A stretch of DNA of 64,000 bases from Hymenobacter jeollabukensis (GCF_005771675.1 NZ_VAJM01000006.1:62001-126000), one strand, 5' to 3'. Positions 16,744 through 25,881 are shown, counted from the first letter of the stretch. Numbers and translations: made by a program. The notes: generated from the sequence alone by a model not told the origin.

Positions 16744-18488
16744 GCCGGCCCGCCGCGTCGCCCCGGCCAGCCTTTTTCCTAGCAATGGGGCTGCTGCTGG
16801 TGCTGGCCATCTGCCTTGGCCCCGGCCTGATTTTCGGCCTGAGCCACTACGCCGATGTAGCGCACCTGCGCCACGTGCGCTACCACGACGCGACGTTTCG
16901 TTACCTGCCCATCCCGCTCACGCCCGCCGGCTACGCGCAAGCCAAGCTGGCCTGGCTCGGCCTGACGCTGCTAGGCAGCACCGTGCTGCTCTGGCAATGG
17001 CGCCGACGCGGCCGTCTGTACCGAGAGCTGGCCGCGCTGCATCGGGAATGGCGCGCGGCCCCGCCCCTGCTGGCGCCCTGGCGGCGGCTGCGCCCGGCCG
17101 AGCGCCGCACCGCCCTGCTGCTCTTCGGCGCCCTGCTGCTGGTGCGCAGCTACTACCTGCTGCGCTACCCCCTCTACGGCGACGAAGTGGTGACCTACCT
17201 GAGCTTCGTGCGCGCAGGTGGGCTGGCCGCCGTCAGCTTCTACCCTATTCCGAACAACCACATCGGCTACAGCCTGATTTGCTGGCTGTTTAGCCTGGTC
17301 AGCCCGAATTTCTACTGGGCGACGCGCCTGCCCACCTTTCTCCTCAGCGCGCTGGGCACGGCCGGGGTGGGCCTGTTGCTGCTGCGCCACGTGAACTTCC
17401 GCGTGGCGGCGCTGACGGTTTTCCTGTTCGGCTTCTTCCCCTACGCCCTGTTTCAGTCGGTGGTGGGCCGGGGGTATTTTCTGCTGGCGGTGTGCGCGCA
17501 GCTGGGCTTTCTGGCGGTGCTCACGCTGCTGCGGCGCCCGATGCGGCCGCGCCTGGCCTGGGCGCTGCTGGTGGGCAGCAGCGTTGTCGGGCTGTACGCC
17601 ATGCCCTCGTACCTGCTCGTATTCGGCAGCCTGCTGGCGGGGCTGGCCGCTGACTTCCTGTGGCAGCAACGCCCGGCGCGACTTTGGTCGCTCGGGCTGG
17701 CGGGCATGGTCGTGGGCGGCGCGGCGGCGCTGCTCTACGCGCCGGTGCTGCTGGTATCGGGGCCGCGGGCGCTGCTGGCCAATGGCTACGTGGCGCCCGG
17801 CGCCGGCTACACGGCCGGCCTGACGGCCCTAGACTTCCTCGCACGCACCGAGGGACAGCTGCTCGGCGCCGGGCCGCTGGGGCTGGCGGTGGTCGGCGGC
17901 CTCAGCCTGGCAGGTCTGCTGCTCGGCTACCGGCAGCGGGCGCTGCTGCCGCTGGTACTGTTGGCGCTGGGCCTGCTGTGGCTACCCTACCTGCCGCTGC
18001 TGCTGCGGGGCGTGTACCCGCCGGCGCGGGTGCTGTCGTACCGGGTGTTCTTCCTGTTTCTGCTGGCGGCTCTACTTCTCGAAACGGGCCTGCGCTGGCC
18101 GCCGCTGGCGGCGCTACGGCGGCGGCCGGTACTGAGCGTAGCGCTGCCGGTGCTGGCCTGGGCCGGCGTGGCCGTACTGCTGTTTCAGCGCCGTGCCACT
18201 CAGGAAGCGGCCCGCAACGAGCGGGTGACGCACTCCTACGCCTGGCTGCGGGCCCACGGTGCCCGCCGCGTGCTGGTTGAAGCACCCCACTACCAACTGT
18301 ACCTGCAGTTTTTCAGCCAGACCAATCATACCGGGCTGCGCATCGATGCCGCCACCGCTGCCGAACCGGGGGCGCGGTACCAGTTTTACCTGCTGGATAA
18401 GGAGCAATACCGCAAGTTTCGGATTCCGCTGCCCGTCGTTTTCGAGAACGAGGACATTCGCATCTACCGCTGGCCGACGCCCCGGTAG
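16740..18488 (+). CDS. GT-C-like multi-pass membrane glycosyltransferase
   Basis: A 582-residue membrane protein from the ATG at 16740, overlapping the maf stop by four bases. About 11-13 hydrophobic helices alternate with basic loops. The stretch YPLYGDEVVTYLSFVRAG (143-160) places an acidic DE pair after the first cluster of helices, as in GT39/ArnT-type enzymes using polyprenyl-linked sugars. The C-terminal 110 residues form a soluble domain (GARRVLVEAPHYQLYLQFFS). Donor and acceptor cannot be told. A DUF2029- or YfhO-like protein is an alternative. Confidence 0.75.
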   Translation: MSRPAASPRPAFFLAMGLLLVLAICLGPGLIFGLSHYADVAHLRHVRYHDATFRYLPIPLTPAGYAQAKLAWLGLTLLGSTVLLWQWRRRGRLYRELAALHREWRAAPPLLAPWRRLRPAERRTALLLFGALLLVRSYYLLRYPLYGDEVVTYLSFVRAGGLAAVSFYPIPNNHIGYSLICWLFSLVSPNFYWATRLPTFLLSALGTAGVGLLLLRHVNFRVAALTVFLFGFFPYALFQSVVGRGYFLLAVCAQLGFLAVLTLLRRPMRPRLAWALLVGSSVVGLYAMPSYLLVFGSLLAGLAADFLWQQRPARLWSLGLAGMVVGGAAALLYAPVLLVSGPRALLANGYVAPGAGYTAGLTALDFLARTEGQLLGAGPLGLAVVGGLSLAGLLLGYRQRALLPLVLLALGLLWLPYLPLLLRGVYPPARVLSYRVFFLFLLAALLLETGLRWPPLAALRRRPVLSVALPVLAWAGVAVLLFQRRATQEAARNERVTHSYAWLRAHGARRVLVEAPHYQLYLQFFSQTNHTGLRIDAATAAEPGARYQFYLLDKEQYRKFRIPLPVVFENEDIRIYRWPTPR

Positions 18489-18557
18489 CAGCGGAGGCCA
18501 TTAGAAGCCCCTTGCCCCGATTTGCCCGCGTTGATCGGGCAAACTGCCCACTCGTTT

Positions 18558-19229
18558 CTAGCCACCAGCGGCAACCAGCCCGCGCGCAGCGGCGGCGTGC
18601 TCAGTCGCGTAGAGGGCCGGCAGGAACTGCTCGAAATTGCCGACTTCCTCCACGTTGTGCCGCAGCCAGGCGTAGCCCATGCGCGCCGTGAACACCCGGC
18701 GCTGCAGCAGCGGATTGAGCACGAACTGGCCCAGGCGGCTTTCGTGACCCACCTGCATGCGCGAGGTGTAGCGCGTGCCCTCCGCCCCTGCCGCAAACCA
18801 GTGCTCCAGGCTGAAGACCTCCACGCCCAGCACGCGGCGCACCAAGCGGATACCGGTCGAATCGAGCTTGACCACGTCCTCGGTGCTGTCGACCAGCTGC
18901 CGCGCGTCGCCGCCGAAGGCCTCCACGATGCGAAAACGGCTGCCCACGCCGGCCCCGCCGTGGGCGTCGGGCCGGGCCAGGGCCCAGTGAATGTGGTCGA
19001 CGGGGTGCCAGACGAGGTAGCGCGGGTATTGCTGCCCCTGGTACTGCATCGGCTCCCCGATGTGGCGAAACCACCATTCCAGCATGGCGGGCGTCACCCC
19101 ACGTACCGTGTCGTGGGCAATGGTCAGCTCGAACGAGCCGCGAGGCAGCCGCCGAAACGTGGTTTGGGCGGAATGCAGGGGTTTCAGGGGCCCGGCCAAC
19201 GGGCGGGGCGGCAACAGGGACCAGCTCAT
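18558..19229 (-). CDS. DAPG hydrolase (PhlG)-like protein
   Basis: A 223-residue cytosolic protein from ATG 19229. The motif AMLEWWFRHIGEPMQYQGQQ and the following YPRYLVWHPVDHIHWAL contain the WHPxDH pattern of the PhlG family, zinc enzymes that cleave a C-C bond in diacetylphloroglucinol. Further His and Glu residues (LEHWF, VGHES) could complete a metal site. A SRPBCC-like fold is the alternative reading. The length is shorter than PhlG (about 290), so the substrate is likely different. The ATG overlaps the stop of the small exported protein upstream (ATGA). Confidence 0.6.
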   Translation of the reverse strand: MSWSLLPPRPLAGPLKPLHSAQTTFRRLPRGSFELTIAHDTVRGVTPAMLEWWFRHIGEPMQYQGQQYPRYLVWHPVDHIHWALARPDAHGGAGVGSRFRIVEAFGGDARQLVDSTEDVVKLDSTGIRLVRRVLGVEVFSLEHWFAAGAEGTRYTSRMQVGHESRLGQFVLNPLLQRRVFTARMGYAWLRHNVEEVGNFEQFLPALYATEHAAAARGLVAAGG

Positions 19230-19525
19230 AGGTAGTGATTTGCAAAGACGGGCAGAGGTGCCCCAACCGCCACCAGCGTTGCCGCTGCGGGCCGCGCCGG
19301 CTCGGCGTAGGCCCGCAGCAGCCGGGCCAGCGCCCGAATGGCCGAGGGCCGCGTGGCTGCCGGGCCTCGGCCACCGCGTGCCCGCCAGCAGGCCTCGGTC
19401 GACCAGTCGCCGGCCGGGGCGGCGGGCAGCACCACCTGAGCGGCTGCCGGAGCCGCCACCGGGCGCGGGGGCAGTGCCGGGGTAGCGGCGAAGGGAAACA
19501 GCAGCAGGAAGGCGAACTTGTTCAT
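19226..19525 (-). CDS. small exported protein upstream of PhlG-like gene
   Basis: A 99-residue product from ATG 19525. MNKFAFLLLFPFAATPALPP is a plausible signal peptide. The mature part is Ala/Arg-rich with the segment STEACWRARGGRG and two or three Cys. No family recognised. The stop overlaps the ATG of the next gene by four bases, which suggests it is really translated. The gap 19526-19846 to the divergent gene holds nothing else but the promoter element at 19767. Confidence 0.5.
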   Translation of the reverse strand: MNKFAFLLLFPFAATPALPPRPVAAPAAAQVVLPAAPAGDWSTEACWRARGGRGPAATRPSAIRALARLLRAYAEPARPAAATLVAVGAPLPVFANHYL

Positions 19526-19766
19526 GGCGGGGAGGACTGGGCAGTGGCAGGGCGGCGCGCCCACCATCGGGGCAGCGACTGGAACAAAGGACCGCCGAAA
19601 AACCACCGGGCACAATCGCATAAATGGGCGTATTGGCGTCAGAACAGCCACTTTTTGATGTGATGCCGCGCTCAATCCGGGGCCTGCAGGCCAGCCGCCC
19701 CCGCACCGCCCGGGCCTAGCCGCCAGGTCTTGCTGCTCCGACGCCGGCCAAAGCGGATCGGAGCCC

Positions 19767-19774
19767 TACTTTTA
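19767..19774 (+). promoter_or_regulatory. candidate -7 element
   Basis: TACTTTTA differs from TAnnTTTG only at the last base and lies 80 bases before the ATG at 19847. It is the best promoter candidate in the 321-base divergent gap. Confidence 0.35.
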
Positions 19775-19846
19775 TGCCGCCGCCCCGTATGGGCGGGCGT
19801 TAGCAGCCCCGGCCAGCACCTGCCGGGCCCTTTCCGTTTGCCATTC

Positions 19847-21349
19847 ATGCTGCACAGCTTTCTGTTTGCCCCTTTCGACGACGCTGCAGCCGAAGCGCAG
19901 TTCGATGCCCTGCACGCCACCCTGCAGCCCCTGGCCGCCGGCGACGAGCCGCTGCTGCTGCTGGGCAACCTGCCGCTGGACGACGCCGGCGCCCTCGATG
20001 CGGTGCTGCTGCGGCCGGCGGGCATCGTGCTGCTGCAGTTTATCGGGCGCGGCGGGCCGCTGCACATTCCGGCCCTGAACCAGGGCGCGTGGCAGCTGGC
20101 CGGGCAGCCGCTGACGGGGCAGGCGGGCAGCGCAAACCCCTACGCGCAGTTTCAGCGGCAGCGGCGGGCCCTGGCGGCCTGGCTCACCGCCCAGCCCGCC
20201 CTCGGCCCCATCCGCACCGAGGCCATTGCCGGCCTGGCTCTCTTCAGCCAGCCCGTCACCTTCGGCTCCGAAGTCGAGCCGCGCCTGAACGCGCAGTCGG
20301 GCGCCGATAACTTTCAGCTCCTCAGCAGCCTGCCCCACCTGCCGCGCCGCCTGCAGCGCCTGCACCTGCCGGGCGCGGCCCTGCCCGCCGCGGCGCTGCA
20401 GCAGTGGCTGCGGCACCTGCAGGCCGAATCGGCCGGAACCGACTCCGCCGCCGACGACGCCGAAGACCAGCCGACCGATTTCTGGACGCAGAAAGCCCGG
20501 CAGCTCTGGCGCTGGCTGGGGGCCGAAGACATTCCGCCCGACACCGGCTACGCCGGCTACCAGCCCGACCCGGCCGCCGTCAGCGCCGCAGAAAAAGCGC
20601 GCTTGGAGCAAGTGCGCCAGCAGGTGCGCGCCGAGCTGGACCAGCACACCCAGGCCCTGACGGCCCGCGAAGTGGAGCGCGAAGCCACTATCCGGCAGTT
20701 GCAGCAACAGCTGGATCAGGCCGCCGCCGCCGCGCCCACCACGGCCGAGCTGCAGGCCCGCCTGGCGGCCGAGACGCGCGAAAAAGAAGCCCTGCACGAA
20801 GCCATGCAGCTGGCCCGCGTCGAGTCGGCGGCCCGCAACCGGGAGCTGGACGCCCGCATTGCCCAGCTCGGCGTGCTCATCCAGCAGATGCAGGTCCGGC
20901 CCGTCGCCCCGGCTCCGCCGGCCCCCGTGACCCCGCCTCATCCTGCCCCCACGCCACCGGCCGCCGCGCCGGCTCCCCGGCCGGTGGCCCGGCCCCGGGT
21001 GCGGCGCTATTCCACCTGGCAGCTGCAGCCCTGGCGGGCGGTGGCGGTGCTGGTGGTAGTGCTCGGGCTGCTGGTGGGTGGCTGGGGCCTGCTGCAGCTC
21101 TATCGGGAGCGGGCCCAACCAGCGCCGGACCGCCGCGAAGCCCGGCAGGTCAGTCCCACGGAAACCACGGACGAGCCCGCCGACCAGGCCGCCGAACCCA
21201 CCGAAGCCGCCCCTTCGGCGTTGGAAGAACGCCTCAACAACGCCGTCATCGACTCGACCGGCACCCAGACCGGCCCCGCGCCCACCGATTCGGTGCTGGC
21301 GCCCAGCCCGGGCTACATCGACCCGGATTCGCTGGAAAACCAGAACTAA
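19847..21349 (+). CDS. NERD-like protein with coiled coil and membrane helix
   Basis: A 500-residue protein from ATG 19847 (MLHSFLFAPFDDAAAEAQFD). The first 170 residues look like a nuclease-related (NERD-like) fold: LGNLPLDDAGALDAVLLRPA followed by GIVLLQFIGRGGPL. I infer this from pattern only. A coiled coil covers about 245-345 (VEREATIRQLQQQLDQ). A Pro-rich linker follows, then one membrane helix at about 393-413 (AVAVLVVVLGLLVGGWGLL) and an acidic Thr/Pro-rich tail of about 85 residues. With no signal peptide, the large N-terminal part is probably cytosolic and the tail periplasmic. Confidence 0.65.
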   Translation: MLHSFLFAPFDDAAAEAQFDALHATLQPLAAGDEPLLLLGNLPLDDAGALDAVLLRPAGIVLLQFIGRGGPLHIPALNQGAWQLAGQPLTGQAGSANPYAQFQRQRRALAAWLTAQPALGPIRTEAIAGLALFSQPVTFGSEVEPRLNAQSGADNFQLLSSLPHLPRRLQRLHLPGAALPAAALQQWLRHLQAESAGTDSAADDAEDQPTDFWTQKARQLWRWLGAEDIPPDTGYAGYQPDPAAVSAAEKARLEQVRQQVRAELDQHTQALTAREVEREATIRQLQQQLDQAAAAAPTTAELQARLAAETREKEALHEAMQLARVESAARNRELDARIAQLGVLIQQMQVRPVAPAPPAPVTPPHPAPTPPAAAPAPRPVARPRVRRYSTWQLQPWRAVAVLVVVLGLLVGGWGLLQLYRERAQPAPDRREARQVSPTETTDEPADQAAEPTEAAPSALEERLNNAVIDSTGTQTGPAPTDSVLAPSPGYIDPDSLENQN

Positions 21350-21370
21350 CAGCGCCCTAACACGCAAAAA

Positions 21371-21412
21371 CCGCTGCCGGCCGGACTTCCTGAGAAGCCC
21401 AACCGGCAGCGG
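21371..21412. terminator. hairpin between convergent genes
   Basis: CCGCTGCCGG and CCGGCAGCGG form a perfect 10-bp stem, flanked by AAAAA on the left and ATTTATAA on the right. It can serve both the gene ending at 21349 and katA. Confidence 0.7.
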
Positions 21413-21420
21413 ATTTATAA

Positions 21421-21488
21421 AGAGTTGTCAGTTGCGAGTTGTCAGAGTTGATGTAGCCACCCGCCTGACAACTCGCAACTGACAACTA
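21421..21488. repeat. perfect paired-arm element at katA stop
   Basis: The 23 bases at 21423-21445 are the exact reverse complement of 21465-21487; both consist of the heptamer AGTTGTC around AGTTGCG. The right arm ends inside the katA stop codon (TAG read on the minus strand continues as TTGTCAGTTGCGAGTTGTC). Confidence 0.85.
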
Positions 21489-23189
21489 GTACGGCTTGGC
21501 CTCGTGGGCTACGGCCTCGGCCTGGGCCACGGCTTCGGCGCCCGCCTTGTGGTGCCCGTTGCCCTGAAACTGCTGGCCGTTGCTGCCTTTGAAGGCTTTC
21601 AGGCCCTCGGCCAGGCGGCGGCCGTACTCGGCGTCGCACTGGGTGAAGAGCTCCACCATGCGCTGCTGCACCTCGGGCACGGCGCTGCTGATGGCGTCGA
21701 CCAGGTTGTTGATCAGGTCATCCTTTTCCACGTCGGAGTGCAGGCGCCACCGCTCCCCGGCTTGCTTGAAGTTGTTCTGCCGGTCGATGGGCTGGCGCAG
21801 CAGCTTTGCATTGTAGCTCGGGGTGTGGTCTTCGCCGGGCTTGGCGGCCTCTTTCAGCCCGTTCATGGAGCTGGGCTCGTAGTTGACGTGCTGGTTCTGG
21901 CCCGGCGCGGTATCCACGTGGTAGGCCATCTGCCCGTCGCGCTGGTTGGTGGCCACGTGCTTTTTGGGGGCGTTGATGGGCAGCTGCAGGTAGTTAGTCC
22001 CCACGCGGTAACGCTGGGTATCGGAGTAGGAGAAGGTGCGGCCCTGCAGCATCTTGTCGTCCGAAAAGTCCAGGCCGTCGACCAGCACGCCGGTCCCGAA
22101 GGCCACCTGCTCCACCTCGGCGTAGTAGTTTTCGGGGTTCTTGTTCAGGGTCATCATGCCCACCGGCAGGTGCGGAAACTGGTCCTCGGGCCAGAGCTTG
22201 GTGTCGTCGAGCGGGTCGAAGTCCAGCTCCGGGTGCTCGTCGTCACTCATCAGCTGCACGCGCAGCTCCCACTGCGGGAATTCGCCCCGCTCGATGTGGT
22301 CGTAGAGGTCCTGGGTGGCGTGGTTGAAGTTCTTGGCCTGAATGGCCTCGGCTTCGGGCTGGGTGAGGTTTTTGACGCCCTGCAGCGGCTCCCAGTGGTA
22401 CTTCACCAGGTGCGCCACGCCCTCCTTGTTCACCCACTTGTAGGTATTCACGCCCGAGCCCTGCATCTGCCGGTAGTTGGCCGGAATGCCCCAGGGCGAA
22501 AACAAGAAGGTGAGCATGTGCACCGATTCGGGCGTGTTGCTCATGAAATCAAAGATGCGGCCGCCGTCCTGCCGGTTGGTCACCGGGTCGGGCTTCAGGG
22601 AGTGCACCATGTCGGGGAACTTCATGGCGTCGCGGATGAAGAACACCTTCAAGTTGTTGCCCACCAGGTCCCAGTTGCCATCCTCGGTGTAGAACTTCAC
22701 CGCGAAGCCGCGCGGGTCGCGCAGCGTCTCGGGCGAGTGGCCGCCGTGAATTACCGTGCTGAAGCGCACGAACACCGGCGTCTGCTTGCCGGCGGTGTTG
22801 AACAGCTTGGCGCGGGTGTACTTCTCGATGGGCTCGTTGCCCACTTTGCCGTAGGCTTCGAACACGCCGTGGGCGCCGGCGCCGCGGGCGTGCACCACCC
22901 GCTCGGGCACCCGCTCCCGGTCGAAGTGGCTCATCTTCTCCAGGAAGTGGTAGTTTTCCAGCGTCGCGGGGCCGCGGTTGCCCACGGTGCGCAGGTTCTG
23001 GTTGTTGGTGACGGGGTGGCCCTGCCGGGTGGTCAGGGTCTGGGCGCCTTCGCCCTCCGCCGTGCGCCGGTCCTGGGAGGTGCCGGCGCCCGTCACGGCC
23101 GTACCAGTGCCGTCGACGGGCGAGTGGCCGTTGCCGTTGTGGTGGCCATTATGGCCGTTCTGCGGAGAATTGGGCTGTTCGGGGGTCAT
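21486..23189 (-). CDS. katA: monofunctional haem catalase
   Basis: A 567-residue catalase that disproportionates hydrogen peroxide. Catalytic His100 lies in [16 protein letters not shown]. The distal Asn is in the [14 protein letters not shown] stretch, and the haem-ligand Tyr in [20 protein letters not shown]. The core is that of a small-subunit catalase. The first 50 residues are an unusual Gly/Asn/His-rich tail ([12 protein letters not shown]) before the conserved start. I chose ATG 23189 over an upstream GTG because TATCTTGG, a near-consensus -7 element, lies at 23224-23231. The C-terminal extension is Ala/Glu-rich. No signal peptide. Confidence 0.96.
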   Translation of the reverse strand: MTPEQPNSPQNGHNGHHNGNGHSPVDGTGTAVTGAGTSQDRRTAEGEGAQTLTTRQGHPVTNNQNLRTVGNRGPATLENYHFLEKMSHFDRERVPERVVHARGAGAHGVFEAYGKVGNEPIEKYTRAKLFNTAGKQTPVFVRFSTVIHGGHSPETLRDPRGFAVKFYTEDGNWDLVGNNLKVFFIRDAMKFPDMVHSLKPDPVTNRQDGGRIFDFMSNTPESVHMLTFLFSPWGIPANYRQMQGSGVNTYKWVNKEGVAHLVKYHWEPLQGVKNLTQPEAEAIQAKNFNHATQDLYDHIERGEFPQWELRVQLMSDDEHPELDFDPLDDTKLWPEDQFPHLPVGMMTLNKNPENYYAEVEQVAFGTGVLVDGLDFSDDKMLQGRTFSYSDTQRYRVGTNYLQLPINAPKKHVATNQRDGQMAYHVDTAPGQNQHVNYEPSSMNGLKEAAKPGEDHTPSYNAKLLRQPIDRQNNFKQAGERWRLHSDVEKDDLINNLVDAISSAVPEVQQRMVELFTQCDAEYGRRLAEGLKAFKGSNGQQFQGNGHHKAGAEAVAQAEAVAHEAKPY

Positions 23190-23223
23190 GGGCGTTTGGG
23201 TTGAGGTTGTAGATGCAATACCT

Positions 23224-23231
23224 CCAAGATA
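23224..23231 (-). promoter_or_regulatory. candidate -7 element of katA
   Basis: TATCTTGG on the minus strand is one base from TAnnTTTG and ends 34 bases before the ATG at 23189. Confidence 0.45.
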
Positions 23232-23361
23232 CCCATTCTGTTTTTCTTTCGGAGAATAATTCTCCACTAGCCACCCGGCTTAACCGTAAAATAATCCGGC
23301 CCGGGCCCGGAGCAGCGCTGCTTCGGGCCCGGGCCGAAACCCGGTTGGTTACACGGTCTAC

Positions 23362-24519
23362 TTACAATTTGGCCTTCGAGGCTACCGCCGCCACGCACAG
23401 CCCCATTACCGCAATCAGCGAGTACGACATGCGCAGCGAGGTAGCCCCCGCTACCAGGCCGATAATGGGCGGCCCGATCAGAAAGCCCAGGAAACCAATG
23501 GTGGAAACCGCTGCCAGGGCCATGCCGGCCGACATAACCGTGGACTTGCCCGCCGCGCTGTACACCAGCGGCACCACCGACGAGGTGCCGAAGCCTACCA
23601 GCATAAAGCCGAACAGCGCCGGCCCCAGCGTCGGAAACGACACCGCAATCAGCAGGCCCACCGCCGTGAGGCAGCCGCTGAGCTGAATGACGGCCCTCGG
23701 CCCAAGGCGGGCCGTGAGCCAGTCGGCGCCGAAGCGGCCCAGGGCCATGGTGCTCATGAAGGCCGTGTAGCCGGCGCCCACCCAGCCCTTGTCGGCCTGC
23801 ACCACTTTCTTGAAGTACACCCCGCTCCAGTCGAACATGGCGCCCTCGCAGATCAGGGCGCAGAAAGCAATGGCGCCGAGGCTGAGCAGGGTGCGGTCGG
23901 GCAGCACGAACAGGGGCTGCTCGGCGGCATCTTCGCTGACCGAGTGCGGCAGCAGGCCATTGAAGCTGAGCATAGCCCCGACCATTATCAGCGCCAGAAT
24001 GAGCAGGAAGTGAAATTCGGGCAGCACGCCCCAGCCAATCATGGCCGTGCCGATGGCCGCGCCGGTAAAGCCCGCCAAGCTCCACATGCCGTGAAACGAG
24101 GCCATAATGGGCTTCGGGTACAGTGCTTCCACGCCCACCGCCTGGGTGTTGATGGAAATGTTCATCAGGTTGCTGGCAAAGCCGAACAGCACCAGGCAGG
24201 GCACCAGCAGCCACAAACTCGGCGCCCAGCCCAGGCCCACCAGCGCCGAGCTGTAGATCATGGAGCCGGCCAGGGCCGTGCGGCGGCTGCCGTACTTGTG
24301 CACCAGCCAGCCCGTGAGCGGCAGCGAGGGCAGCTGCCCCAGCGGAATGGCCAGCAGCAGCAGGCCCAGGTCGCCTTCGGTCAGGCCCAGGCGCTGCTGA
24401 ATGGTGGGAATGCGCGAGGCCCAGCTCGCGAAGATGAGTCCTTGCAAAAAGAACCAGGTCGCCACCGCCAGGCGGTGAGTACGCGGGGTTATCTGTCCCG
24501 GCAAAGCCAACGTAATCAT
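23362..24519 (-). CDS. MFS transporter, YbjJ-like
   Basis: A 385-residue major facilitator protein with about 12 hydrophobic helices. The conserved loop between helices 2 and 3 is WLVHKYGSRRTALAGS. The segment ISINTQAVGVEALYPKPIMA followed by SFHGMWSLAGFTGAAIG is typical of the YbjJ/fucose-permease-like branch. Substrate unknown. It is codirectional with katA 172 bases downstream. Two identical operator-like palindromes lie about 130-170 bases before the ATG, which hints at control by a LacI-type repressor and so perhaps a sugar-related substrate. Confidence 0.88.
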   Translation of the reverse strand: MITLALPGQITPRTHRLAVATWFFLQGLIFASWASRIPTIQQRLGLTEGDLGLLLLAIPLGQLPSLPLTGWLVHKYGSRRTALAGSMIYSSALVGLGWAPSLWLLVPCLVLFGFASNLMNISINTQAVGVEALYPKPIMASFHGMWSLAGFTGAAIGTAMIGWGVLPEFHFLLILALIMVGAMLSFNGLLPHSVSEDAAEQPLFVLPDRTLLSLGAIAFCALICEGAMFDWSGVYFKKVVQADKGWVGAGYTAFMSTMALGRFGADWLTARLGPRAVIQLSGCLTAVGLLIAVSFPTLGPALFGFMLVGFGTSSVVPLVYSAAGKSTVMSAGMALAAVSTIGFLGFLIGPPIIGLVAGATSLRMSYSLIAVMGLCVAAVASKAKL

Positions 24520-24648
24520 GAGAGTCCCGGCAAAAAGCGTTCAACCATCACGGCCGACGGGCCGCCTGCTTCTCGGGGTGGGAAATGGATTAGTGCAGTT
24601 CGGCAAAGTTACGGGGCGCCGCCGAAAGCGTTGGGGCGCGGAGAAATA

Positions 24649-24658
24649 CAAACGTTTG
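24649..24658. promoter_or_regulatory. operator-like palindrome, copy 1
   Basis: CAAACGTTTG is a perfect 10-base palindrome with the AAACGTTT core of LacI/PurR-family operators. Its twin is 31 bases away, centre to centre. Confidence 0.6.
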
Positions 24659-24679
24659 CGCTCCGATATTTTTTTCTCC

Positions 24680-24689
24680 CAAACGTTTG
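24680..24689. promoter_or_regulatory. operator-like palindrome, copy 2
   Basis: The second exact copy of CAAACGTTTG. The 31-base spacing is close to three helical turns, so two repressor dimers would bind the same face. An AT-rich spacer (GATATTTTTTTCTC) lies between the copies. Confidence 0.6.
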
Positions 24690-24740
24690 CCGGCCTTATT
24701 TCTGCCCTACCAGCGGGCCAGAGGCAACCGCCTAAAAAGC

Positions 24741-24768
24741 GAACAGGCGCCCCGGGGGGCGCCTGTTC
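24741..24768 (-). terminator. strong GC hairpin with T-run on minus strand
   Basis: GAACAGGCGCCCC and GGGGCGCCTGTTC form a perfect 13-bp stem with a 2-base centre. On the minus strand it is followed by GCTTTTTAGG, so it would stop leftward transcription coming from the EamA gene before the MFS promoter. The rest of 24520-25042 holds the paired operators, the 16-base palindrome at 24971 and no gene that I can support. Confidence 0.75.
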
Positions 24769-24970
24769 CACCTGCATCCGCCGGGCGGCGTTGGGTGTAG
24801 CGGAGGGCCGGCTGCCACTCCGGGGCCGCTCCAGCCGGAGCAGCGCCCACCCGCGAGTTAACCATTCCTCGGGCCTCGCGGCGGATGCGGGTATGTCATT
24901 TGCGGACAGCAGTTCGGCCTTGGGGCCAAAGTGCATATGCAATAAACAACATCTTTGGCTAATGTCACAA

Positions 24971-24986
24971 TCACATGAACATGTGA
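24971..24986. promoter_or_regulatory. 16-base palindrome
   Basis: TCACATGAACATGTGA has 7-base complementary arms around AA and lies in AT-richer DNA 57 bases past the EamA stop. It looks like a dimeric regulator site, but no nearby start codon uses it obviously. Confidence 0.35.
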
Positions 24987-25042
24987 AAAGCAAAACACCC
25001 TGGGCAGCGATACGCCAGGCCCTTCGTCGCCTGGAATCCGGG

Positions 25043-25471
25043 CTAGTGCCCGCGCGCCAGCAGCGCGATGCCGCCCACGATGAGCAGCAGCCCCAGCGCC
25101 TGCGGCAACGTCAACGCCTCGCGCAGCACCACCAGCCCGAGCACGGCCGTCAGCAGCACCGAACCACCCACGATTACCGGCGTGCCTACCGACGAGGGCA
25201 CGCCGCGGCTGAACACGACGAAGGTCAGGATTTCGCCCAGGCCCACGCTCAGCCCGGCCAGTGCCGCCAGCCATAGGCCCTTGCTCGTGACGGGCAGCGG
25301 CTGGCCCTGCAGCTTCAGGCGCAGCAGCCACGCGGCCCCCAGCGCGGCGGCCACCAGCTGCAGCACCACCGCGCCCACGGCGGCCGGCAGGTGGTCGGCG
25401 GCGAGCTTGATGAAGAAGTTGTACGAGGCCAGCGCCAGGGCCGTGAGCAGGGCCAGTACGAGCCAGGGCAT
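25043..25471 (-). CDS. EamA/DMT-type small membrane transporter
   Basis: A 142-residue protein from ATG 25471 (MPWLVLALLTALALASYNFF) with four to five hydrophobic helices. It matches one EamA repeat; the pattern ending LTLPQALGLLLIVGGIALLA is the usual last helix. At about 140 residues it is a half-size DMT protein that would dimerise. Substrate unknown. Its ATG is two bases after the stop of the DUF4259 gene, so the two are cotranscribed. A longer frame exists but has no better start. Confidence 0.85.
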   Translation of the reverse strand: MPWLVLALLTALALASYNFFIKLAADHLPAAVGAVVLQLVAAALGAAWLLRLKLQGQPLPVTSKGLWLAALAGLSVGLGEILTFVVFSRGVPSSVGTPVIVGGSVLLTAVLGLVVLREALTLPQALGLLLIVGGIALLARGH

Positions 25472-25473
25472 GG

Positions 25474-25881
25474 TTATTCGTCGTCCAGCTTCAGTCGTTC
25501 CAGCAGGTTCTGCTGCAGCGCCTGCCAATTGGCATAGTCCGCCGATTCAGCCCACCGCTGCTGCAGCTCCGAGCCCTTGAGCACCGCTTCTACGGCTTCA
25601 ATGGCCAGCTCCTGCAGGTCTTCCTGCCCGTCGGCGTCGAGCTGGGTGGTAGCGGGCAGCAAACCCACCGGCATGTCGGCGGCGGGCTTGCCGATAATGG
25701 CTGCGACCAGCTCGGCCGCGGCCAGGGCCTGGCTGGCTTCGTCGGTTTCGAGGGTGCCTTCTTCCTCGGCGGCAGTGGCCAGGGCCTCGTAGAGCACGGC
25801 CTCGTTCGGGCTTTTGCGGAAATCCTCGGCGAAGTCAGCCGCCGCGTCGTTGTCGAAGTTGTGGTAGTCCCAGGTGGCCAT
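25474..25881 (-). CDS. DUF4259 protein
   Basis: A 135-residue acidic protein. The opening MATWDYHNFDNDAAADFAED is the DUF4259 signature (W-x-x-x-F-x-N-D-x-A-x-D). The rest is helical with many Ala and Glu. Cytosolic; function unknown. It precedes the EamA gene by two bases and follows the small membrane protein by 87 bases. Confidence 0.85.
   Translation of the reverse strand: MATWDYHNFDNDAAADFAEDFRKSPNEAVLYEALATAAEEEGTLETDEASQALAAAELVAAIIGKPAADMPVGLLPATTQLDADGQEDLQELAIEAVEAVLKGSELQQRWAESADYANWQALQQNLLERLKLDDE

Noticed and set aside
24541-24993. 150-residue minus-strand frame through the MFS upstream region
   Set aside because: It crosses the strong hairpin and the twin operators and ends inside MFS upstream DNA; the Cys/Arg-rich product has no features.
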